From Strigomonas culicis (lineage: Eukaryota > Euglenozoa > Kinetoplastea > Trypanosomatida > Trypanosomatidae), in the NCBI GenBank assembly GCA_000482145.1, contig AUXH01000332.1:1-21133 (forward strand): a DNA stretch of 21,133 nucleotides. The letters run 5' to 3'. A program made the translations under genes and the position numbers. The notes under the pieces were generated by a model. That model worked only from the letters and a program-made list of their open reading frames with translations. It did not search any database and was not told the origin of the DNA. This document shows, piece by piece, positions 14,901-21,133 of the stretch (its first letter is position 1; each line of letters starts with the position of its first letter).

Positions 14901-15298
14901 TGAATACGTTTGCATAGATTTTTATTACTATCATTTTTCTTTTCCATTGAAGAAGAGCATCCGAGCTCGTGCATACATTCCTGTCTATTTATTCATACAT
15001 TAACACGGCGCTGCGCAATGCTGATCGCACTATTTCGATGATATTTGTTTTTCCTTTTAAAACCTCTACCCTTGGATAAAGAAGTAATGCCTAAAAGCGA
15101 TAAATTCTCTCACGTGTGATACACTTTCTTGCTCTTCCCTCTTTTTTTTTTCTCTTGTGTGTGTATGTATGTGTTTACATAATGAGAGAGAAACTGATAT
15201 CCTAAATACACGGTGGACAAATCGTATAGATATATACAAAAATAAAAACAGGAAACCAATACTCTTTTTCTTTGCTATTTTGTTGCCGAGCTCCTGTA
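14901..15298. other. Intergenic spacer upstream of SEC3
   Basis: A 398-base AT-rich spacer with a pyrimidine tract at about 15125-15155 followed by a TGTG/TATG stretch, and a second tract nearer the gene. No gene or RNA is recognised. Confidence 0.6.
15261..15290 (+). promoter_or_regulatory. Predicted spliced-leader acceptor for SEC3
   Basis: A T/C-rich stretch ends in TTGCCGAG, with AG at 15289-15290, eight bases before ATG 15299. The stronger tract at about 15125-15155 could serve an upstream AG instead. Confidence 0.45.
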
Positions 15299-18200
15299 AT
15301 GAATCGCTTAGGGGATGCAAAGCCGGCAGTGGAGGCGGTCTTTCGCCAGCGGCTGGAGGACGTCGTCACGGGCGAGATCGTGACCGAGATGGGCGGGAAG
15401 CAAAGAGTCGCAAAGCCCCGGCTACTGCTGCTCTGCCGCTCCATGGCGACCGCGGCCAGCGCCTCGGCGACGCTCAACATTGTGTCAGTGGAGGAGGGCG
15501 GCCGCAAGGTGAAGCTCAAACAGACGTTTGTGGTGGAGCGGCTGGTGGAGGTGTCGCACGACGGCGACTTCGACGCGACGTTCAACTTTGGCGCAAGCGG
15601 CATGCTGTCCGTCAGCTTCGAGTCGCACATCCAGCGCGAGATGTTCATCGCGGCGGCGCGCCGCACGCAGGGGGCACTGCAGTCCGGCCGGCAGCAGGGC
15701 ATGCTGCCCGGGACCGTCCGCGGCGTGCTCACCGACACGATCGGCGCCGCCGCCGAGGCCGACGCCGCCTCGCGCGTGCGGAAGCTTCGGCGGGAGAAGC
15801 AGCGCGTGTTCAGCCAGGAGGAGGAGCAGCACCTGATGAAGTACATGAACGCGAGGAGCTTCGATGATGTGCAGCGGTTCCAAGAGGTGCTGCTGCAGTG
15901 GCAGAAGGAGGCGGAGCTGTCGTCGCTGGACGCGCTCGTCAAGTCCTCTTACCTGTGGGGCCAGGTGCGGGGGCAGGTGCAGGACCTGGTGGGCGAGGTG
16001 GAGGAGCTGGAGGGCCGCATCGAGCACTACACGACCAACCTGCTCTCCAAAAAGGGTGTGATTCAGCAGATCGAGCACGAGAACAACACGCTGCAGCGGC
16101 AGCAGCAAAACTTGGACGAGCTCTACGTCATTTTGGCTGACCTGCGTGACCAGCTCAGTTTGAGTCCCGCGGCCACGAACCTCCTCACCCGGCTGCGCGC
16201 GGAGCCCGAGGCCTCCTTGGTGGCCTTCTTCGCGGAGAGCCAGAACGCGGCGACGCTGTCCGCGGCGATGAAGCAGATGCACCACGTGCTGCACAACAAG
16301 AAACTGGCCGCGGAGTTCCCCATCGCGGCCGTCGCGGAGCGAAAAGTGTACTTCCTGGAGCAGCGGCGGCTCATCGCGCTGCGCTCGCACACGTACATCT
16401 ACTCCGTCATCGGCGACCTGGAGGCGCAGTACGCGAGCGACAAGAGCCGCTTCAGCCACGGCAGCACGCTCGTGTGGCGGCTGCACGACGAGCTCTCGCA
16501 GAAGCTGCGCGCCGTCGGCGACATTCTGTTGGCGCTCCCGCGCATCGACATGGAGCGTTACACCCGCACGCAGCGCCGCTACTGCGTCAGCATGCAGCGG
16601 ATCTACACCCTCGAGATCTCACGCTTTCTCACGTGCCTGCGCCGCAACGTCCGCAAGACGAGCCGGTGGAGGGGCCCCTTCCTGCTCGGCACCGGCGACA
16701 CACTCGAGGCGGCGCTGGAGACGCGGATGGAGACCGCGCAGGTGGGCGAGACGCCGCCGCTGTGGCGCGGCTCCCCGACCGCGTCGCCGCCGCTGACGCC
16801 GCGCCTCTTCCGCTTCGGCGACGACACCGACAGCCACGGCGGTGGCGGACGCCACAGCCGCAGCAACTCCCTCAGCGGCGGCAGCAGCGCGGGGGCCAGC
16901 GCCAAGGGGCGGCTGAGCATCGAGTGCCCGTCCACCGCCGCGTTCCCGGGGGTCGACCTGTACGCCGACCCGACTGTGCTGCAGCGGATCGGTGCGCAGG
17001 GCGCCGTGTCGGCCGCACAGACGGGCCTCAGGTCGCTGTTTGGGTCCGACACGGGGGGGAACCTGCGGCCGGACCTCGCCCTGGCGCTCGCCCTCCAGTC
17101 CGTGATGGTCGCGCTGCTCTACGAAGAGTCCTTGCTCGGTGACTGCTTCGGCATGCGCGAGGCGGGCGGGCCGGACAGCGGTGAGCCGGCGCCGTTCGAC
17201 TACCAGGAGGCGGAGCGGGCGCTGGAGCAGAGTCTGCGGGACCGCGACCTCGCGCAGCCCTCCTTCAAGCCCGAGGAGTACCTTCAGGAGAGTCTTATGG
17301 AGCTCTTCGGCGGCGACAAGACGGGGCTGATCGCGCCGCCGACGGAGAAGGTGGAGGAGGTGCGCGGGCGCAACATCAGCCTGGCGCGGCCGCTGGACAA
17401 CTTCCCGCACCGCTCCTTCGGCGGCGGCGGCGGGTCCTTCCGCAACCACAGCGGCCAGCTGGGGGCGGCGGATGGGTCTGAGCGGCCGACGGCCGACCCG
17501 GCGCAGACGGCGGCGCACCAGCACCTCCGGCAGAACTATCTCGTCGCCGAGATGACCGACTTCGCGGCGTACATGATGGAGCGCTGCGACCGGCTCTACG
17601 CGATCCCGGCGCTGTGCATGGTGCGTGCGTACCGCAACCCCACCGCGATGCCGGCGACCGCGAGGAGTGTCTTCTGCCAGAGCATCCTCGCCGAGATGGA
17701 GAAGGTCCTCTCGGCCGCGATGATGAGGTGCATCGCGGAGCAGACGGAGTCCATCGCACGGTGCAAGCGCAAGTACGTCATCCAGCCCACCGCGCTGCTG
17801 CACTGCTTCACCAAGATGCCGGCGTTTGTGCTGCGCATGGATGCCGTGCACAACGCCCTCGCGCCGCACGTGGTGGACCGCGCCGTGTATTCCTCCGCCG
17901 CCACGAGCTTGATCGACCAGTCCTTCGACGCGCTGGATGTCGTGACGAACATCAAGTCCAACGCGAACGAGGGCGAGGCGAAGCTCAAGCTCGGACAGGC
18001 CCTGCAGCAGAAGATCCACATCGCGTTTGACGGCGCAGAGAAGGATATTGGATCGACGAAGAAGGCTTTTATTCAGCAGTACCGCCACCACGCCTTCTTC
18101 TGCGCCTTCTACGTGTCTCTCCCCGCCGAGAGCCACGCGTTAGACCTGCTGCACGACCACTACGAGTCCTCGAGGCTGAAGCGCGACCGCTACGAGGAGC

Positions 18201-18607
18201 TGTACCTGACGCGGGTGCTCTTCATCCACGACCTGCCTGTGTTCGGCGTGTTTGCGCTCGCCGCGGAGGACCTCTCCGCGACCTACAGCCAGGAGGAGCT
18301 GCGCCATCACCGGGCCCTCGCACCGGACACGGTGCAGAAGGTGCTGGGCAAGCTCGAGAAGGAGCTCAGCAGCGGCATCCACAGCAGCGCGAGCCGCATC
18401 AAGAAGCACTTTCTGCGCGACGTGGTGCCGGGCAGCAACGAGGCGTCCTTCCACCGCACGCTGCTGCAGCGGACCTGGCAGCACTACTGTGCGCTGCTGG
18501 AGCAGAAGGTGGGCTTCCTTGAAGAGCTGCTCACGTGGCCGTTGTACAAGCACCTCAAGATGACCGTCTCGCGCGACGAGCTCAAGGTGATGCTCGCTTC
18601 TTTTTGA
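15299..18607 (+). CDS. SEC3: Exocyst complex component SEC3
   Basis: The protein has 1102 residues. The frame is open upstream from a TTG, but 15299 is the first ATG after the predicted acceptor. Residues about 35-125 look like the SEC3 PH-like domain: strand PRLLLLC, then basic GRKVKLKQTFVVERLVEV (from about 68), and a final helix. In yeast this domain binds PI(4,5)P2 and Rho-type GTPases. A coiled coil follows (about 224-290, VGEVEELEGRIEHYTTN), then a long helical region ending in FLEELLTWPLYKHLKM, as expected of the rod-like SEC3 C-terminal domain. SEC3 marks exocytic sites and helps tether secretory vesicles; in trypanosomatids exocytosis is centred on the flagellar pocket. Two low-complexity inserts (about 510-541, Gly/Ser/Arg/His; about 705-745, Gly-rich) interrupt the helical part. 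I assign the family from domain order and the N-terminal pattern; another helical tethering subunit is a less likely alternative. Confidence 0.72.
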   Translation: MNRLGDAKPAVEAVFRQRLEDVVTGEIVTEMGGKQRVAKPRLLLLCRSMATAASASATLNIVSVEEGGRKVKLKQTFVVERLVEVSHDGDFDATFNFGASGMLSVSFESHIQREMFIAAARRTQGALQSGRQQGMLPGTVRGVLTDTIGAAAEADAASRVRKLRREKQRVFSQEEEQHLMKYMNARSFDDVQRFQEVLLQWQKEAELSSLDALVKSSYLWGQVRGQVQDLVGEVEELEGRIEHYTTNLLSKKGVIQQIEHENNTLQRQQQNLDELYVILADLRDQLSLSPAATNLLTRLRAEPEASLVAFFAESQNAATLSAAMKQMHHVLHNKKLAAEFPIAAVAERKVYFLEQRRLIALRSHTYIYSVIGDLEAQYASDKSRFSHGSTLVWRLHDELSQKLRAVGDILLALPRIDMERYTRTQRRYCVSMQRIYTLEISRFLTCLRRNVRKTSRWRGPFLLGTGDTLEAALETRMETAQVGETPPLWRGSPTASPPLTPRLFRFGDDTDSHGGGGRHSRSNSLSGGSSAGASAKGRLSIECPSTAAFPGVDLYADPTVLQRIGAQGAVSAAQTGLRSLFGSDTGGNLRPDLALALALQSVMVALLYEESLLGDCFGMREAGGPDSGEPAPFDYQEAERALEQSLRDRDLAQPSFKPEEYLQESLMELFGGDKTGLIAPPTEKVEEVRGRNISLARPLDNFPHRSFGGGGGSFRNHSGQLGAADGSERPTADPAQTAAHQHLRQNYLVAEMTDFAAYMMERCDRLYAIPALCMVRAYRNPTAMPATARSVFCQSILAEMEKVLSAAMMRCIAEQTESIARCKRKYVIQPTALLHCFTKMPAFVLRMDAVHNALAPHVVDRAVYSSAATSLIDQSFDALDVVTNIKSNANEGEAKLKLGQALQQKIHIAFDGAEKDIGSTKKAFIQQYRHHAFFCAFYVSLPAESHALDLLHDHYESSRLKRDRYEELYLTRVLFIHDLPVFGVFALAAEDLSATYSQEELRHHRALAPDTVQKVLGKLEKELSSGIHSSASRIKKHFLRDVVPGSNEASFHRTLLQRTWQHYCALLEQKVGFLEELLTWPLYKHLKMTVSRDELKVMLASF

Positions 18608-18735
18608 ATTTGCGCGGACACACATGCGGAGTGTTTTCCTTTTCCCTTTCTTCTATTCGTTTCATGGTTGCTTGCGAAGGGTGCTTATAAGAAGTGCATT
18701 CATATGAGAGAAGCGCTCTCTCAGAAAACAGAGAA

Positions 18736-18762
18736 ACACACACACACACACACACACACACA
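18736..18762. repeat. (AC)13 microsatellite
   Basis: A perfect AC run of 27 bases in the spacer after SEC3. Unlike the two other AC repeats, no AT run follows it. Confidence 0.95.
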
Positions 18763-18889
18763 TCTCAAAGGGGAAACGCTACTTCAAGAAAAATAGTGTT
18801 TACATGGGTATTAAAAAATAATCCGACAACGCTTCTTCTCCTCTTTTATCTCTCTCAGCACCTTTTATTATTATTACTATTATTATACA

Positions 18890-18902
18890 CTTTTTTTTTT
18901 AG
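18890..18902 (+). promoter_or_regulatory. Predicted spliced-leader acceptor for the 18952 gene
   Basis: Ten T residues run straight into AG at 18901-18902. The 49-base leader to 18952 contains no ATG. Confidence 0.6.
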
Positions 18903-18951
18903 ATTCACAATACATTTCTTAGATTCTTTGTATTAGGTTTGAGTTTACGTC

Positions 18952-20232
18952 ATGACCTCACCATCGCCGGACGCCTGCGATCCGCTGCTGTATCTGCGTC
19001 ATCCGAGCGGGCTGGAGCACCTTTATAGTGCGTCTGACAACATCGATGGTAGCGGTCCCTTCTCTAACAAGGAGAACTCGTATGACAAGGAGGATGCCGG
19101 GGTGCCGCCGTCGTGTGCAGCCCGCAAGTCTGAGAGCGTGGCGACGTTCGACGTCTTTCTGGACGAGATTGCGCGGCTGCGTAAGGACCTGCAAGGAGCG
19201 CAGGCACTTGCTGAACACCGCCTACAAGTAATCTTCGAGCTGCAGGACGCGGTGGCGGCGGCGGCCGACGGCGACCCCCTCCCATCGCCTGCAGGCACGG
19301 ACACAGCAAGCCTACCCCAGGCAGCCCCTGATGCGGCGGAGACAGAAGCGGAGGCGCCGCCGGCCGCGGCTGGCAGGCGCGCGCCGCTGCTCTTGCCGCG
19401 GGGCCAGCCGCCGGCGCCGGGCTCGCTGCCTCCCGCCACCACGGCCGCCAAAAACGTCCTCAAGCTGCTGCCGCGTGCGACCGTCAAGGGGGCCCCTCCG
19501 GCAGCAGCAGCAGCAGCGGCGGCGCCGCGGCCCCGCAAGAGCGGGAGGCGGACGCCGTCTGCTCGGCCTCTGCCGGACAAGGCTGCGGCGCCGCCGCCGC
19601 GCCGCCGCAGCCACAGCGCCGCCGGCCGCCGCAGCACAGACGGCGGCGCGCGCGCGCCGCGCGTGGCCTCCAAGGGCGCGGTGAAGCGCGAGACACTGCG
19701 GCCGGTGACCAACACGCTCCACCCGTGCGCGCGCGACGGCGCGGCGGCGCGGTGGCAGACGCTGGAGGAGCGGCACGCGGCCGCACAGGTGTCGCTCGCC
19801 CTGCTGCGCGGGCTCACCCTCCGCGGCGACGGCGCGCTGCTGCGAGCGCTGAGCCGCTGCCAGGGCTGCTCCGCCGCCCGCGCGGTGCCGCTGCTGACCG
19901 CCGCACTCGCGGCGCTGCGCCGGCTGCTGGTGGGCGCGCACCCGGGCCGCTTCGCGCCGCGGATGGCGGAGGGCGGGCTGTGGGAGCTCGACTCGGAGGA
20001 CCTGCGGCTGCTCGAGGTAGCGCCGCTGCAGGGCGTCGGCGCGGCACTGCGGGAGGTCGTCGTGGCGCACGACTGGCTGCGGTGGACCCACCGCGCGGTG
20101 CTCGCCGGACAGGGCGTGGAGCTGCCGCAGAGCAGCGGGCTCGAGTCGGTGCTGCTGGAGATCTATTTGAACCTTCATGTGCTGCTTACCGTTGCGCAGG
20201 CTTCATCTGTGGTAAAGCAGTTGTCCAGCTGA
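18952..20232 (+). CDS. Unrecognised Ala/Arg/Pro-rich protein with coiled coil and helical C-terminus
   Basis: The protein has 426 residues, starting at the first ATG after the acceptor. I do not recognise it. Residues 1-60 are polar; about 66-100 form a probable coiled coil (FDVFLDEIARLRKDLQGAQ...). Residues about 105-260 are low-complexity and basic, rich in Ala, Pro and Arg, with an eight-Ala run at 184-191 and several SxRR/RRRS stretches. About 265-426 is Leu/Ala-rich and likely helical (for example WQTLEERHAAAQVSLALLRG and LEIYLNLHVLLTVAQASS). No catalytic motif or membrane span is seen. The basic, disordered middle suggests microtubule or nucleic-acid binding, but that is only inference from composition. 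Coding GC is very high, like its neighbours. That the frame is real is supported by the splice acceptor, the start position and composition changes at both ends. Confidence 0.75.
   Translation: MTSPSPDACDPLLYLRHPSGLEHLYSASDNIDGSGPFSNKENSYDKEDAGVPPSCAARKSESVATFDVFLDEIARLRKDLQGAQALAEHRLQVIFELQDAVAAAADGDPLPSPAGTDTASLPQAAPDAAETEAEAPPAAAGRRAPLLLPRGQPPAPGSLPPATTAAKNVLKLLPRATVKGAPPAAAAAAAAPRPRKSGRRTPSARPLPDKAAAPPPRRRSHSAAGRRSTDGGARAPRVASKGAVKRETLRPVTNTLHPCARDGAAARWQTLEERHAAAQVSLALLRGLTLRGDGALLRALSRCQGCSAARAVPLLTAALAALRRLLVGAHPGRFAPRMAEGGLWELDSEDLRLLEVAPLQGVGAALREVVVAHDWLRWTHRAVLAGQGVELPQSSGLESVLLEIYLNLHVLLTVAQASSVVKQLSS
19501..19524 (+). repeat. Coding GCA/GCG tract (polyalanine)
   Basis: Five GCA and three GCG codons in a row encode eight alanines within the low-complexity part of the 18952 gene. 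Such tracts are prone to replication slippage. Confidence 0.9.
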
Positions 20233-20634
20233 GTGAGGCATCATCGTTGCATTGCTGGGTTCCAATATCAGCAATAAGGACAATAACAACAACAAAAGAA
20301 CTCATTGTTCCCTTTTAACTCTACCTTTTTTTTTCTTAATTATTCATCGCCTTGCTGTAGGTGGTGTTTGGTAACGGTTTATTCATTGCTTTTCCCCCTT
20401 TTTTCTGTTTGTACATCCTATTGTTTTTATTATCCTTTGTTTGAGATGCTTTCTAGATAGCAATTCCATTCTTCTGGTTGACACCTGCAGAACCATTTTC
20501 TTTCCATGGCGAATTGCGATCGGAGGACAGTTCTTCTGCCTTCCTTGTCTGCCCCCCTTCACCTCCTTTCTCTTCCTTTCCCTCTCAGCTAACTCTTGTT
20601 GCGAGCAGAACACGATTTCTTTGCGCATCGATCG
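20233..20634. other. Intergenic spacer before the last, partial gene
   Basis: A 402-base spacer, AT-rich in its first two-thirds with a strong pyrimidine tract near its end. No gene or RNA is recognised. Confidence 0.55.
20531..20588 (+). promoter_or_regulatory. Predicted spliced-leader acceptor for the last gene
   Basis: A C/T tract (about 20531-20586) ends in CCTCTCAG, with AG at 20587-20588. No ATG lies between it and 20635. Confidence 0.6.
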
Positions 20635-21133
20635 ATGTGGCGCCCATCGCCGACCCTCCGCCAGTCCGGCGGCATCCCGTCGGAGGAGATCTCCAACATG
20701 TCGAGTAGAAGCCTCTACGACCACTTCAGCGCGCGGCGGGGGCGGGCCAAGTACTCCCTCCGCGCGCTCACCTTCACGCGCATGCAGGGCTACATCGGCG
20801 CGGCCGGCGTCCTCGTCGCGAGCGGGGTTGTGCTCGGCCCGTGGCTCTGGGGGGAGCTGCAGGAGCTCATGGGCAACAACTTCGTCGCGGTGGACGCGTC
20901 GGAGATGCCCCGTATGTCGCCCGAGTGGTGGGAGAACGAGTGGCGCAAGATGAACCCCGTCTGGCGCAAGGGCGAGACGAGCCCGGACTTCTTCGAGGGG
21001 CCCTACGCGTTTGTCGAACAGCAAACGGGCCGCGATTTGCACTCCGCGGCGGCCTTCACGGCCTCGGCGCCCGCCGCGGGCGGCGCGCCGGGCGGCCGCG
21101 GGTGGTGGCCGTGGCGGCGCGCGACTGCCGCGG
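20635..21133 (+). CDS. Unrecognised single-span membrane protein, 3' end outside the window
   Basis: The frame opens at ATG 20635 and has no stop before the window edge, giving 166 visible residues. A second in-frame ATG at 20698 (residue 22, MSSRSLYDHFSARR) is an alternative start. The N-terminus is basic with no acidic residue before E17. One hydrophobic segment lies at about 52-73 (GYIGAAGVLVASGVVLGPWLWG). It is followed by a Trp- and Met-rich soluble stretch with blocks MSPEWWENEWRKMNPVW and SPDFFEGPYAFVEQQTG, then a Gly/Ala/Trp/Arg-rich region at the edge. A basic N-terminus plus one span fits a small mitochondrial inner-membrane subunit, but this is inference and no family is recognised. 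20635 is preferred because it is the first ATG after the acceptor. Confidence 0.7.
   Translation, partial: MWRPSPTLRQSGGIPSEEISNMSSRSLYDHFSARRGRAKYSLRALTFTRMQGYIGAAGVLVASGVVLGPWLWGELQELMGNNFVAVDASEMPRMSPEWWENEWRKMNPVWRKGETSPDFFEGPYAFVEQQTGRDLHSAAAFTASAPAAGGAPGGRGWWPWRRATAA

Larger units (their letters stand above)
18608..18951. other. Intergenic spacer with AC microsatellite
   Basis: A 344-base AT-rich spacer with one AC repeat and ATT-rich stretches (about 18865-18888) before the final T run. No gene or RNA is recognised. Confidence 0.6.

Noticed and set aside
16619..18136. Antisense open frame (505 codons) within SEC3
   Set aside because: Its composition is that of a GC-rich shadow frame, and SEC3-like helices in the opposite frame explain the region.
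1..21133. CRISPR array, operon-type ribosome-binding sites or prophage
   Set aside because: The sequence is eukaryotic: no regularly spaced repeats, no Shine-Dalgarno pattern before the ATGs, and products typical of flagellated protists.

Overview
The window looks like nuclear DNA of a kinetoplastid protist, most likely a trypanosomatid; the genus cannot be fixed from sequence alone. Eleven intronless genes are all on the plus strand in head-to-tail order. They are separated by AT-rich spacers of about 0.2-0.8 kb. Nearly every gene is preceded by a long polypyrimidine tract followed by an AG a short distance before the first ATG. This is the layout expected of a polycistronic unit processed by spliced-leader trans-splicing. 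The products agree with a flagellated eukaryote (EFHC/Rib72-like axonemal protein, exocyst SEC3, SCAMP, STI1/HOP). I saw no strand switch, no tRNA or rRNA gene and no transposon.

Left part (1-1882): two markedly AT-rich genes, both tied to ubiquitin-type biology. The first is a short SDE2-like protein: a ubiquitin-like fold ending in an LRLRGGG-KGG processing motif. The second is a ZSWIM2-like E3 ligase (SWIM, RING, ZZ, RING). Its 5' end appears to be split off by a one-base slip in an A9 run, so the apparent ATG at 1043 lies inside the SWIM domain.

Middle (2255-12199): a putative mitochondrial protein (tentatively the trypanosomatid cytochrome oxidase subunit 'IV'), the co-chaperone STI1 with all three carboxylate clamps intact, an EFHC1/Rib72-like triple-DM10 protein with an EF-hand, a four-helix SCAMP, and a ribose-phosphate pyrophosphokinase.

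Right part (12723-21133): very GC-rich coding sequence. It holds an unrecognised beta-propeller-like protein with a long disordered insert, exocyst SEC3 with an N-terminal PH-like domain, an unrecognised Ala/Arg/Pro-rich protein, and the 5' end of an unrecognised single-membrane-span protein cut by the window edge.

Genes in such units are usually not grouped by function, so adjacency says little about shared roles. SCAMP and SEC3 both act in secretion and STI1 is a general chaperone adaptor, but no pathway is encoded as a block. I found no gene cluster that looks like a new multi-gene system. The best leads are the SDE2-like protein, the apparent frameshift in the ZSWIM2-like gene, the abrupt composition change after the second gene, and the unrecognised proteins.
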